NCBI RefSeq assembly: GCF_000699445.3
Contig: NC_067198.1
Coordinates: 23,633,536-23,697,535 of the forward strand
Reading direction: 5' to 3'
Source of the DNA: Schistosoma haematobium
Taxonomy: Eukaryota > Platyhelminthes > Trematoda > Strigeidida > Schistosomatidae
Length of the DNA stretch: 64,000 nucleotides
The first letter of the stretch is position 1; each line of letters starts with the position of its first letter. Positions 10,607-23,098 of the stretch are shown here, in pieces. The position numbers were made by a program, and so were the translations under genes. Below the pieces are notes generated by a model. The model was not told the origin of the DNA. It saw only the letters and a program-made list of their open reading frames with translations, and ran no database searches.

Positions 10607-12965
10607 AAAGGGAACTATGTGTACGAAATTTCTCAAAATGCGTCTCCCTGCACAGTCATTCAAGTCACTGAATCGCCTGGTAACAATACACTGCAGAATA
10701 TCGAGAGAAATAATTCGACTTAAGTTTTTTGGTGAATGTCTCAAGTCGTGCCGTTTCCTACGTCAATTCTTAAAGTCTTTACGCTCATTTAAACTTCCGC
10801 CTTCTCCTAAAAATCTTCGACGCATCACAAAATCTCACACTGAATCAACAAAGTTACTGATTGAACGTTTGAGGGCAGAAACTAATGCCTTTGATGTATT
10901 AATCAACAATCTAAGTATCCGATGTCGCATAAAATTTATCAACTTTTTACAAGATCTGCAGAGCAAAATATGCAAGAAGTTACACGTAACTTTGTCAAAG
11001 ACTCTGTCAAATGAACACTTATGTTTTGGCTTTCCGGAAAACCCCGAAAAGTTTCTCTATAATCTATCAAAAATGAAGTTGAATGAGATAGAAACAGAAG
11101 CCTTGTCACTTGGATTTAAATTTCATATCCCCAAAACACATGCTGACAGAATCGACACAGAAACTCAATTTGAGAATTTATTTGATCAAATTAAAGAGCT
11201 GCATCCAGTTAGTGAAGAAAAGAAAGGCTGGTTTAAATTTGAACTAGTCGATATTGCAAACCAATATCTTGTTTTACCTACACTACAGTCTTAGCTTTTA
11301 TCCAAAGACCACCAAACAGCATTACGAAATATTAAACGAAACGATGATATAATGAAATTACGTTCAGACAAAGGCTCAAGTGTTGTTCTAATGAAGAAAA
11401 CAGATTATGTCTCTAAGATGAAGTCCATCTTGAATGACCATATGAGATTCAAATTAGAAAAATGTAACAAAGACTTATTTGATTCCATTGAGAAAAGAAT
11501 CACCAAAGTACTCAGAGATCTTCTGAAAAAGAAGATGATCGACAACTCTACTTACAATAATTCACGAACTCGTGGGTCTCGTTTGCATGTATGGATTACC
11601 AAAAATACATAAACAAGGTTATCCTCTTAGACCTATTTTGTCAGTGATCAATTCACCATACCACAATGTTGCACAATGTTTGGCGTCAATGATTAGCCAC
11701 CTATACACTAAAGGATTCATTTGTATTTGCTGACAGCATGAATCACATAAATGTTGCTGGTAAGTTTATGGTTTCTTTTGATGTAACACCATTGTTTACA
11801 AAAATACCACTTCTTGAAACCATAGACATAATTTGTCAACATTCTGACATCCTGGCTATACCAGCACCAGAATTCAAACGACTATTACTCATTTGTACAA
11901 AAGATGTTCAGTTCCAGTTCAACGATATCATATACAAACAAACCGACGGTGTAGCAACGGGAAGTCCGTTAGGTCTTGTCCTAGCAGATATTTTCATGGC
12001 TAACCTCGAAAGAACCAAACTCAAACGGGCGACTGATGAAATGACGTATTATTCGAGGTATGTTGATGATACCTTCATCGTATGTAATAATCAACAACAT
12101 GCAATAAATCTGCTAAAGTTTTTCAACGAAGCCCATCCAAATATCCATTTCACTATGGAACATGAAAAAGAAAACAAGTTCCATTTTCTCGATATCGCGT
12201 TGAAAAGAAGAAAGGATGGTACAGTTCAACGTTCAGTTTATAAGACATTGAATGGTAGTTATCTCAATTTCAATAGCTTTTGTCCAATCAGCTACAAAAA
12301 GACACTGGTCAAAACACTGTTTCACAGAAAAGAAAGAATATGTACTTCCGATACACTAGAAGAGGAAGTAATGAATGTTAAAAAATGTTAAAAGAATAAC
12401 GGATACCCATTGAAATTTATTGAGAAATATGGCAAACATGAAGATAAAAAACCCAAAGACATTACGGCAAATAAAAAGCCTATTTTTAACCAACTACAAT
12501 TCAAAGATGACGATGTCAAAGGAGAAAACAATGAGACTAATAACTGCACTGACAAGAACTTATCCTGCAGTAAAATTAATTGTCCTGTCCAAAACAACAT
12601 GTTCTTTGACACAATCGAAGGTCGACAGGTATCCTTTTCATGTTACCACCAACTGTGTATACAAATTTACATGTATCTCCCAAAGCAGTTACATTGGTAG
12701 AACAGAAAGGAGAGCCCACGTCCGATTCAAAGAACATATTCCGAAAAGTTTAAGATTAAATGGATTAAAAGCATCCAGCAGTGCCATCGCAAGACATCTC
12801 CTCGACACAGGACATGAAGTTGATATACTGAAGTCCTTCAAGGTGATTAGCAAGCAATCAAACTCCAACCTTTTGAAATTTGCCGAAGCAATAGCAATCA
12901 AACGTTTAAAACTAGATATATGTATACAAAAAGAGACAGTTATAAATCTTTTTTTACCCTGGTAA
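10593..12965 (+). pseudogene. Penelope-like reverse transcriptase / GIY-YIG endonuclease, frameshifted
   Basis: The N-terminal part (10593-11294) carries the Penelope-type region before the fingers (PAQSFKSLNRLV, EIETEALSLGFKFHIPK). After a stop, 11352-11612 has RSDKGSSVVLMKK, followed in another frame by YGLPKIHK and PLRPI. The palm (11738-12391) shows motif A FDVTPLFTKIP, motif B GVATGSPLGLVLADIF and motif C YVDDTF. A last frame (12420-12965) gives the GIY-YIG nuclease domain (NCVYKFTC, SYIGRTERRAHVRFKEH), ending FLPW. RT motifs A, B and C keep their key residues, but at least three frame changes or stops make this copy inactive. Penelope-like proteins usually combine exactly these two domains in this order. 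Confidence 0.85.
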
Positions 12966-13373
12966 CAATAACCTCCCTTTTTATTCATTTATTTCTCTAT
13001 TTATTTGTTGCGTCATTACTACAACTCTCTTTAATTACACCATACATAACTGACTGATTTCAATTCATATTTTCTTTATAACCATTAATCTATTTTCATG
13101 AGTTCTAATCACTATTTCAATGTTCCGGAACTTTCCCTCTCAAACTCTATTTATTCGAGACAAAATTTTATGACCTCATTAACTCTATCGAAATCTTCGC
13201 TACACCATGATACATTTATTCATCCTTAATCACCCTCTTATGTATAAGTATGTCAATGTCTGTAATAATTTTGAATTTCAAATAATTTAGGTTGTAAGCA
13301 GCTGATGAGAACCTGACGAAATAAAATGAATTCATATTATTCTGCACCAATTTTTGTTCTTGTTCTCTTTCAG
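12579..13373 (+). repeat. PLE1 right inverted arm (3' end)
   Basis: This arm holds the GIY-YIG coding end and about 400 bp of non-coding tail, ending in AAAATTGGTGC read inward. The tail contains CTGATGAG followed closely by GAAA near 13290, resembling part of a hammerhead core. It pairs with 9824-10606. Confidence 0.85.
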
Positions 13374-15353
13374 ATATTAATGGGAACTGTGTGTATGTAA
13401 TAACGTGTAATCACCAAGGCTGTTCAAAGTGTATCCTGTATAAGATCTATTTGTGTATGTTACTGTATGCATATATTTGCTTGTTTGTGAGAACTTCTAC
13501 GTGTATTCTTTTTATGCGTCTAAAACGAATAACAAGCATCACAAATTTAGATTTGATAGGAATGAATGAATACCGGAGGTTTCAACGCTCCAGCTTCATT
13601 AAAATTCGTTGCTTCTAAAACTCTTAACTGTTGATCATTGAACTGAATTTAAGTGAAATGTTTATCGTGGGTATATATACGCTTCTTACTTGTTAGAAAA
13701 ACACTTCTTTCTATTTAATAGCTAAATAGTATTAACTTCATAATTACACAGCTTGATACATTAGAGTTTGACTGTACAAATTCCCTGAAGTATCAAATCT
13801 TTCAGTATGAGTTTGCTTTTACATGTGGTTTTATATGAGCAAAAGTCTTTCACCATATATGTTCTCTGCTTCAGGATTTTATTGTATGGATTTTAAATGT
13901 AAAACTCATACTACATTCCGTATCTACATACAACATTTTCACCCTTTAGTTTGCTTATACTTATTACTATAGTGTCTACGTATTCCAAGTCGTCACCGAC
14001 TTGTTTATTTCATTGAGGTCTGTGGTAACTCCTTCACCTTTATTTTATATAACATTACATTCTAGCGCTTGTCATATTGTTCCTAATATCTATAATCAAA
14101 TCTACATACGTTTTGTGAAATAAAACAGTTCAGGTTTCATCACACAATTGTTTCAACAATGTTCATAATATTTTCACTGACTCCATAAAGTGTCGGATAT
14201 TGATTTCTCGTCAAAAATTATGCGCCGATGTTTTCGTAAATATGAACTAGAATAAGAATAAACAGTTATATATGTTTTGCAAACAGAATCCAAAATAAAT
14301 CATGGTTGTAGCCTACACAAACAGTTATAAAAGTGAATATATGAAAGAAGGAATTTGCAGTTGATAGAAACTTAGACGTAAGTGAAGCATATTTTGAGTA
14401 AGAGAGCATATGTAAACAATTGTGTAGGTGGTACCAAGTTAGTAGCCGATCATCATCTTCAGATGAACCCAGTATGACATTTTGATAAAACAATGAATCT
14501 AAGTATTCGGATGAAAATATATGTATTTATGTAGTAAGATAAAAAACAGTTGGTAATGGAATATGCATTAGATCAGAAACATCTAAGAGTAGTGTGATAA
14601 TATATTTGTAACCAATCATTTACATGGCATTCTTACCGGTATGGTCAGAAGTATGCAACAACGGTTTACATCTGATTTGCAAGACCACTGATTTGTCAAG
14701 AAATATTTATAACAGAAACTGCATAAGAATTTACTAACTTTGTATTTGTATGATATATCCGTCTATTAACTTTATAGATGTTGTAAAGTGACAATTGAAA
14801 TCCGCTTAGTATAATCTCCGACCCTGAACTTCGCATACGTTACGTCTGTATTTAAGATATGTAAGACGATCCATGACTGTACACTGCAAACGTGCTGCTA
14901 GAAGAAAGAGAAAGAACTGTGAGTTGTTTGATATAAAAACCGAACAGTTTCTTATCGTTTTCAGTTGGACTGACAAAACATGACAAATGACAAGACAAAA
15001 CGTGTACCACATGTTGTCAAAGGAATCTGTTGTAGTTAAAATGTCTTCAAGCAAAAGTGCTGCAGTAAATATATAACAAAATGGGATGCGTTTGAATAAT
15101 GGCTTCCAATTCGATGTAGGAGGCGAGGATGCTTGTTGGGTTCCAAAACGTAATAAAAGAACGTTGTGTTTAAAAACGCTAATAAATTTAAAATTCATCA
15201 CTAATTATTTTCTACCATTTTTTAATCAAATGCCAGCTGCTTAACCATAGTACAAGAGTATGAGTCAGCAATATAATGGGTTATTTTAACGGAATAGAGA
15301 AGCAAGAATAAGATTGGAAGCGTCAGCCTAAATAGTAGCTAGCATAGGAGAAG
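13374..15353. other. Anonymous intergenic DNA
   Basis: About 2 kb without a recognised gene. The longest frame (14806-15201, minus strand, 131 codons) has no recognisable domain and I do not call it a gene. No SINE or terminal repeat is visible. Confidence 0.4.
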
Positions 15354-15358
15354 AACCT

Positions 15359-15679
15359 TGTAGCGGTAAATGAATCCCCAAAATAAATAGCTCTTTGGGT
15401 TTTCGACATTGGATGCTGACCACATGTTTTAATGGACTCACCTAGCTGAAGGCGCTCGGTCATGCATCCGCGCCAGATCACGAGTGGGAACGCCGTGCTC
15501 AACATCTACTGCAGTGGCTAGCCAGATTAGATCAGACGATTCTCGAAATATTGATATCACATCAAATATATTTTCCTATCTCCTCGGTTCTGTCTTTTGA
15601 TTTCTCCTGGTGGGTACGCTTCATATTAGGTGTTACTGGTTAAAGCGTTGTCAAACACTGAGTACCTGTGCCATCTTCA
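15359..15679 (+). repeat. Gypsy 5' LTR
   Basis: 321 bp, TG...CA ends, with CCAAAATAAATAGCTC near the start. It closely matches 21131-21449. Immediately downstream TGATGATCTGGTACACC is the expected primer-binding position, but I cannot name the tRNA. Confidence 0.9.
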
Positions 15680-15794
15680 TTGATGATCTGGTACACCAAA
15701 TCCTAAATTGTATCTTCCTTTTTGGGATTCTGTATATCATCGCCTTATCTTAATTCTTTATACATTGTTATATATATATTTTTTCGTGTTTTTG

Positions 15795-15813
15795 GATATA
15801 TATATATATATAT
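15795..15813. repeat. Short (TA)n microsatellite
   Basis: An uninterrupted AT dinucleotide run just inside the Gypsy element. Confidence 0.8.
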
Positions 15814-15879
15814 TTTTCCCTCGTTTATTATCGTACTTCATATTTCATCACGACTGAACAGACACTCAAAGTACTTAAG

Positions 15880-16130
15880 CTTAGGACTTTGTCCCCACCT
15901 TCATTTCAACTAATGCCCTTCTGGCCAGACAACATCAAATCCAGGCTCTGATACGCAGAATCCGACTTCTCCGAGCACGGCGTGATCGAAGCGCGTGCAC
16001 AAATCCTCGTAGTCAAGGCACTACCGCGCAAATTCAACAAGCATGTAACACCTAGTATGCTTACTAGTGATGTTTCAGGTCCTTATGAAACAACTAAACC
16101 ACCTATCCTTAAACGCGGAGGTCTAACCGG
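15880..16130 (+). pseudogene. Gypsy gag remnant
   Basis: A frame with one stop reads MPFWPDNIKSRL, then EARAQILVVKALPRKFN and TSDVSGPYET. This type of Trp-Pro-Asp..., leucine/arginine-rich helical segment is typical of the capsid region of Gypsy-like elements. It runs straight into the end of the RT region near 16140, so the rest of gag, the protease and most of RT have been lost by deletion. Confidence 0.6.
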
Positions 16131-16138
16131 TTAAACCG

Positions 16139-17018
16139 ACTCCTTAATAACATCGAACTGCAAAACATTTCTGCAACAGACATGGCTCTACCGTAAACAT
16201 TCAGAAATGCCAAATCGGAACAGACTCTTTAGACTTCCTATGACACTATAGATGCCCAAGGCGTTCGACCCCTTACAACCAAAGTGGTGGCCATTCTGGG
16301 TTACCCAAAACCGGTCACCATCAAGCAATTACGCACATTTAAAGGCCTGGTAAGTTTTTATAGACGGTTCGTACTGAAATGTGCGTCACTTATGAAACCG
16401 CTAACGGACCAACGTCGTGGAAATGAGCAATCCAGCAATCTGGACGACACCGCGCGAAAAGCGTTCTCCAAAGTTAAGGGACTTATCGCTAAAGCAACAA
16501 TGCTTGCACATCAGGACACTGAAGCACCCATTAGTATCTCAGTGGACGCATCCGACTCAGCAATCGGAGGAGTCCTACAACAACGGGTTAAACACTCCTG
16601 GCAACCATTGGCTTTTTTCTCTAGACGATTGATAGACACTGAATCGAGGTACAGCACATTCGGAAGGGAACTCCTAGCTATGTATTGTGCTGTACGACAT
16701 TTTCAACACTATATCGAAGGCCGTGAAATCACCCTTTTCACTGACCATAAACCGCTTACCTTCTGTTTAAGCTCTTCTTCAGACAAGTACTCACCTAGTG
16801 AGTCTCGACAACTAGACTACATTTCGCAGTTTACTTCAGATATCCAACACATTTCTGGAGCAAACAATGTAGTCACAGACGCCTTGTCTCGAATAACTTC
16901 CTTGAACAGTTTCCAAGGAATCGACCTTCTTAAACTCGCCCAGCTGCAAAAAGAAGACTCTAATCTTCAGCACGAGTTATCGTCTACAACACTCAAGCTA
17001 GCACCAAACATATGGTAA
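16139..17018 (+). pseudogene. Gypsy pol: end of reverse transcriptase and RNase H
   Basis: The open frame at 16284-17018 (244 codons) starts in the RT thumb/connection (GYPKPVTIKQLRTFKGLVSF, YRRF) and continues into RNase H (ISVDASDSAIGGVLQQ, SRRLIDTESRYSTFGRELLA, YIEGREITLFTDHKPL, VTDALSR). Just upstream in other frames DAQGVRPL is visible, showing that the RT reading frame has been shifted. The RNase H residues look intact (D of VDASD, E of GREL, D of TDHKPL, D of VTDALS). The palm with its YxDD box is missing. Confidence 0.85.
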
Positions 17019-17322
17019 CAGGTAAGGAAACCTTACTTTGTGACACATCTATAGGTAGGGGTCGCCCAATCGTGCCGAAACACTATCGACGCAACGTCTT
17101 CAATACGTTGCATAGACTTCCTCATCCAGGTGTTCGTGCAACCATCAAGCTTATAGAATAACGGTTTGCAAACCTGGCATGAATAAAGACGTAAGGGAGT
17201 GGGCACGCTGCCAAAAATCTAAGGTTATCAGACACAATAGATGTCCCTTAGGCTCATTCGTTTCGACAATATTCATTTGGATTTGGTAGGACCGTTACCA
17301 GATTCAAACGCTTACTATTATA
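17019..17322 (+). pseudogene. Gypsy integrase, 5' part, interrupted by PLE2
   Basis: A decayed stretch with GRGRPIVPKHYRRNV, a histidine-containing LPHPGVRATIKLI (zinc-finger region of integrase) and then HLDLVGPLPDSN, the start of the integrase core with its first aspartate. Several stops are present. The frame is cut by PLE2. Confidence 0.7.
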
Positions 17323-17884
<562 letters not shown>

Positions 17885-17887
<3 letters not shown>

Positions 17888-18934
17888 CGTCACCACATTA
17901 TAAGATTGATTATAAGCTAGTTGGCCAGGGTAAAAGTAGTGGCTGAACATACTTCTTTTGGATACAAAGCTCTGGCTTTTGATCCGAATAGCAATTGCTT
18001 CAGCCGTCTGTAGGATTCGCAGTCTGACGGAATTAGGTAGACTGCTGTTGACACGATAGACTATTGCAAAAGATTGCTCCATGTTGGCTGTATGTCCTGT
18101 TTGGACTAAATGGTCTAAGATGGAGCTGTTAACAGTTTTGACAACACCTTTGCTTAATCACACGGGTAGGTGCTCACGAGCCCGAATGTACAAGTTCATA
18201 GAACATCTGCCAATATAACTTGCTCCACAGGAGTAGTTGAATTGATAGGTACAGAAGGAGGTGGCTAGTCTAGGTAATTTATCTTTCAACCTCGGAGTGA
18301 TTATTGGTCGTGTGGAGAATACTAGTTGTAGTTTCGCTGCGTTAAAAGTTCTTTGAATTGATCTACTTAACTTAAGTCTTAACATTTCACTCGGCGCGTC
18401 GCCTCTGAATTGTAAGCGTATATATAGAGGCTTTTTATTTACCGTTGGGCATTCTCTACACTGTCTTTTATTGGCTAAGTTTTTATTTATAAATTTCTCT
18501 GGATATCCATTTTCTTTCAGGGTTGTAAACAATGTCTTTGTTTCATCTTCAATCGTATCCATAGTGCATATAGTCTTGATAAGGTTCCATTTTTGTTGTA
18601 GAGGAACGAAACTGAAAGAGTTAGTATATTGACCCGTCCAGGTCATTTTCCTGTTTATGTTTCTTTTTAGCGATCCATCTTTTCTCCTTGTAAGCAGAAC
18701 ATCTAGGAAGGCTATTTTACCCCCATTTTCTTTCTCACATGTGAATTTTATGGACGGGTGAGCTGTATTGAATTGCTCGAGTGTTCTTATCAAGTCCGTA
18801 TGCTCGTTACAAAGGATAAATGTATCATCCATATATCGACAGTACAATGAAAACTTATCGATCTCTTGTGCCAGTGGGCCGTTTTCTAGTTTAGAAAGGA
18901 AAATGTCTGCCAATATGGGACCCAGGGGTGAACT
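17885..18934 (-). pseudogene. PLE2 reverse transcriptase (C-terminal part) and GIY-YIG endonuclease
   Basis: The frame begins abruptly at 18934 within motif B (SPLGPILADIFLSKLEN), continues with motif C YMDDTF and the thumb (KIAFLDVLLTRRKDGSL), then a linker and the GIY-YIG domain (CTYQFNYSCGASYIGR, LYIRAREHLP). It reads through one in-frame TGA near 18158-18160 and continues to the end (HLVQTGHTANMEQSFA, LQTAEAIAIRI, HYFYPGQL) at 17885. The N-terminal half of the protein (motif A and upstream) is absent; this is a 5' truncation fused to the inverted copy of the element's own tail. The protein differs clearly from PLE1, so it is a second lineage. Confidence 0.85.
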
Positions 18935-19127
18935 TAATCTGACTAATGTTCATTTTATGTCCCAAACTTATTATTATTATTATTATTACTACTCCTATTA
19001 TTTCTATTATTGTCTTTGCACTTGATAACCTTTTTTGAGGAATTTATTCAATATACACCCCTAAATCTACTACATTTGACCCAATTATTTTACATATTAC
19101 GCAATTTCCGATTTGTAATCACAATAT

Positions 19128-19190
<63 letters not shown>

Positions 19191-19467
19191 TACCCGATGT
19201 TGACCATATTTATTCTGATAATTTATCTCACAATTTCATTTCACTTATAAACTGATTCAAGTTAACACTTCATATTAGTTATCCCAACATTAACGATTTT
19301 ATTTATATAACAAACAATTCCTGATTCACATATTACAATTTCCAAATGATGTATTTTGCCTTAAATCTGGCCAATTTTATGGATTATTATTCTGGATTTA
19401 TAATTGTAGAATCTGATGAGAAATTATTGAAAAGAATATTCTTCGTTCATACAATTGTGTTTTTAAT
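18935..19467. repeat. PLE2 right inverted arm
   Basis: Inverted copy of 17323-17887, with the microsatellite at 19129-19188. The inner edge lies next to truncated motif B. Confidence 0.85.
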
Positions 19468-19482
19468 GTGATGCGAATTTTT

Positions 19483-20275
19483 CAGCGGATACTGTTATCT
19501 TTTATTCCGCGTATACCTTTTCACTCGATGGCCGGACGAATTATCTATCAAAGACATCACTGCTGAGCCAGTTGCTGTCGCCTTCGTCGAATGATTGGTA
19601 GCGAACTTGGGCTGCCCTTCAACCATCACTACAGATCATGGACGTCAGTTAGAATCTGAACTTTTCGATTGTCTACCACACTTTTAGGAATCACTCGCTT
19701 CCGAACGACCGCCTACCATCCACGAGCAAACGAGTTGGTAGAACGCTTTCACCGACAACTAAAAGCTTCACTATCAGCTGCAAACGTTTCACAGTGGACT
19801 GACGCTCTTCCACTCGTCTTACTAGGTGTTCGCAATGCAGTGAATGCTGACATTGGATGCACTGCGGCTCAACTCGTTTATGGAACGACACTTCGACTCC
19901 TAGGAGAATTCGTGGATCCTTCATCCTCTTCAATGAACATGGATCTAACATCCTACGCGAACAAGCTTACAAACGCAATGCGTTCAGTTAAACCTGCTTC
20001 CACTCGACCTCAATCAACTGATGTTTTCGTTCAACCCGACTTATGATATAGTACACACGTCTTTGTACGTCGAGACTCGCATCGACGACCATTCGAATCA
20101 GCATACGAAGGACCTTTCAAAGCTGTTCAACGCGAACCTTAGTACTATATAATCGATAAAAACGGAACCAACGATAGCATCCGACAACCAACACGCTCGA
20201 TGATACTTCGACAGTATCTGAAAATGAAATTAAAAAAACGCGTTCTGGAAGAAGAGTATGAGTTCCAGAACATTT
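19483..20275 (+). pseudogene. Gypsy integrase, 3' part
   Basis: Reading resumes with FTRWPDELSIKDITAEP and AVAFVE, then in other frames WLVANLGCPSTITTDHGRQL and, from 19669, LLGITRFRTTAYHPRANELV with ERFHRQLKASLSAANVSQW. These cover the second aspartate (TTDHG) and the catalytic glutamate region (ANELVERFHRQ, where relatives usually have NG before LVE). The tail (YSTHVFVRRDSHRRPF, YEGPFKAVQREP, IDKNGTNDSI) is the usual C-terminal chromodomain-free end. At least three stops or shifts are present, so it is inactive. Confidence 0.85.
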
Positions 20276-20410
20276 AAACGACTATTGCACGTAAGACACT
20301 AGTTAACATTTTGTTTCATCTCGATTTCCTATGGTATAATATAATATTTAAAAAAATCAATTTTTATAAGTTTATATATATTGTTATTTGGCTAATATGT
20401 ATATTTTTTT

Positions 20411-20711
20411 GATTGAGATCATGAACCGATTAATGTTAGACCATCACAATTGAAAACCTGGAAGCACTGGACGGCCGTTTTGTCCTATTGTGGGACTCCT
20501 CAGCAGTGCGCATCCACGATCCCGCGAGCGGGATTCGAACCCATGGTCTTCGGTCTCGCGCGCGAACGCTTAACCAACTGGACCACTGAGCCGGCATCCA
20601 ATGGTGATAGTTTCTAACATCAACCAATCCACGAAATTGCGCGACCAACTTCCAGTGCTTCCAGGTTTTCAATTGTGATGGTCTAACATTAATCGGTTCA
20701 TGATCTCAATC
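20411..20711 (-). mobile_element. tRNA-derived SINE with hammerhead remnant, flanked by a perfect 61-bp inverted repeat
   Basis: On the minus strand a tRNA-like head (20525-20595: TGGTCCAGTTGGTTAAGCG as A box, GGTTCGAATCCCGC as B box) is followed by a hammerhead-like block (CTGAGGAGTCC, CACAAT, GGACAAAAC). The conserved cores CUGANGA and GAAA each carry one change (CTGAGGA still fits; CAAA does not), so the ribozyme is probably dead. The SINE tail (20411-20471) is repeated exactly, inverted, at 20651-20711. The type matches schistosome SM-alpha-like SINEs. Confidence 0.8.
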
Positions 20712-21130
20712 AAAAACTTAATAATCTCCACAATCCCTATACTAGTAATATGTATATTATAAAAACAATTGTTTTTCAAAAAAATTTCGTAAAAATCGCT
20801 TTTACTTTATTTATACTTTTTCGCCCGTTTTGTGTCTTAAAGCGCGTAAGAGTTTATTTCGACATGCACTTACACATTTTTTTCTCTTCCAGGACGGCTG
20901 GAAAAGACGATAAAAAGAACGATGAGGTTTACGAGGAACCAAAATTTTGATTGTACATTATTTTCTTACTATATTGTATTTCATGGTCCCTTACAGTGAG
21001 GAAAGACGACCAGACGCTGCTAAACCTAGCAAGCTGCCAGAAGAGTGTTTACCAAGGACAAAACTCGTTGGGTTTAAAATTCTGACTGGCTACGTCTTAG
21101 GGTCATCACTACACTATTAGGGGGGTGATC

Positions 21131-21449
21131 TGTAGCGGTAAATAAACCCCCAAAATAAATAGCTCTGTAAGTTTCCAACATTGGATGCTGATCACATTTC
21201 AATGGACTAACTTGACTGAAGGAGCTCGGTCATGCATCCGCACCAGATCACGAGTGGGAACGCCGTGCTCAACATCTACTGCAGTGGCTAGCCAGATTAG
21301 ATCAGACGATTTTCGATATATTGATAGCCTATCAAATATATCCTCGAACCTCCTTGCTTCTGTCTTTTGATATCTCTTCGTGGGTACGATTCATATTAGG
21401 TGTTACTGGTTAAAGCGTTGTCAAACACTGAGTACCTGTGCCATCTTCA
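21131..21449 (+). repeat. Gypsy 3' LTR
   Basis: 319 bp, TG...CA, partner of 15359-15679, preceded by a G-rich polypurine tract and followed by the ACCT duplication. Confidence 0.9.
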
Positions 21450-21453
21450 ACCT

Positions 21454-23082
21454 CATTATGACTGCATGTTTGCCTAATCCTCATTTACAAAGAAATCGAG
21501 ATGAATCGACTGTTCTGTCACACGAACACGCGCGGATTGAAACTGTTCTCCCTCATTTAATCATGTGACTGGTCTAATCGAATGCTTTATAACAATCTGA
21601 AGGGCATAGATGAAACGGAAGACTATGCTTTACTGAAATAATTCAACTATTACGCCTAATGGGTTTGATTTGCATAATTATCTTGAGGTAAACACATGTT
21701 GGCTTCCAGGCAAAACTGAGTAATTTATACGAGTTTCTGATCGATGCACCATCAATTCTTTAGTGCAGCCCACAGGATTGGAATCGATTGATAATTATTG
21801 ACTCACAGTTTTTTTCCTTTGGTGTATGTATATAGGCACACTCCTTCTCGAGCAAGAAAATGGTGATGGCTATCAATGTAGGTGATTTGTGTGGTTTGGT
21901 CGAGAACAACTCGAGTTGGGCGAGAAAGACGTGATTTCTTAGCCTTCGTTGAGAACATATCTCGCGGTTTATACTTTACCTGTTTTACAACACTGTTTTG
22001 CAAAACAACATTGACATTTTAATTTACTGGTTCGAATAAACACTCTCGATCGACGAAACCACATACTATCATGAATAGGGCGAAACCACCAATCGAATAA
22101 TACACGTTACTCACTCTCGACCTCGGAGATACTATTTGGAAATTTCAAAAGATCAGCGATCCGCAGGAATGTTTTGACCTGATTGGTGATTTATTTAGGG
22201 CTCAGCGACGCTTCACTAGGTCTATAATACTTCTTCATCGGATTCAACTTAAGTTTTAATTTGTAGCACTACTTGCTTTACAAGTAAAGTTGTTAAATAA
22301 ATGAAATCGATGAAAAGAAACCACGTTTGTGAGGATGTCACAGAAAGTCATTGATTAGGTCTATGTTTTATTATTGCACTGAGTGAGGTTTTTAGTCTTT
22401 TCAAACATTTCATCGCATTCACTTTGTTCACCAAGTCCTAACTCGGTTTTGTTGTGTTAGAATTCTGATTAGGCAAAGAAGCGATAAAAACTACATATTT
22501 TATTGTCTGTTCTTTAATTCCCTTGTTTTTGTCTGATACCAGGTGCTAGGTCATAATTTAAAAGTTTAATTTAGCGTTTTATAGGTTATCTCAGTACAAT
22601 GATGAATTCCACCAAGAATTTGAATAGTGAATTTGGAAGAACAACCCCAGCATTGGTGACTGCTTTCCTCGTCCCTAAGCATAAGGAGCCTGGTACGTTA
22701 AAAATGCTCTACCCAATAAACATTGATGGATTAAGGTCATCGCCCTCACCATCAATGCCTAATGATCAGTAACTCCACCATCTCCCCTTCTGTTATGTTG
22801 GGCTCATTTACGCTCATTTCTGGAAAAAATATTACACCTCACACAATGATCTGTGTTCCACATCCTTTTGAAAAACATTATTTCTATAAGTACCATATTG
22901 CAAGCTTATCCGGCATTTACAATTTATGGAGTGTAGGTAAGGCATCGATGAAATGCTATAAATGAATATAATTTAAAGTATGGTATGTCAATCAAAGTAT
23001 GAGCAATAAGACTGAGAATAACGCACGTTAAATGTTTACCGAAACCGGCGATAAAGTGTGGTAATACAACAGTTTTAATTAC
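21454..23082. other. Anonymous intergenic DNA
   Basis: Short frames at 21803-22003 (minus) and 22762-22965 (plus) have no recognisable content. I see no repeat boundary or RNA motif. Confidence 0.4.
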
Positions 23083-23098
23083 AGTAATGGCTGATGAA

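Larger units (their letters stand above)
9824..13373 (+). mobile_element. Penelope-like element PLE1 with long terminal inverted repeats
   Basis: The coding strand runs left to right from about 10607. Its last 0.8 kb (12579-13373), including the whole GIY-YIG endonuclease region, is present again inverted at 9824-10606, so both ends of the element are the same 3' sequence. The arms appear nearly identical over their length. Partial inverted or tandem copies at the 5' side are characteristic of Penelope-like retroelements (named Cercyon in schistosomes in the literature; this assignment is tentative). No clear target duplication was found. The left flank is a family B leader fragment. Confidence 0.85.

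Noticed and set aside
10448..10723. Plus-strand frame of 91 codons at the PLE1 left junction
   Set aside because: It crosses the junction between the inverted arm and the element's 5' coding region and reads the arm antisense.
14806..15201. Minus-strand frame of 131 codons
   Set aside because: No recognisable motif, no splice context and no relation to neighbouring genes; composition is compatible with chance.
20525..20595. Functional tRNA gene on the minus strand
   Set aside because: A and B boxes are good, but the sequence runs directly into a hammerhead block and SINE tail and no proper acceptor stem closes.
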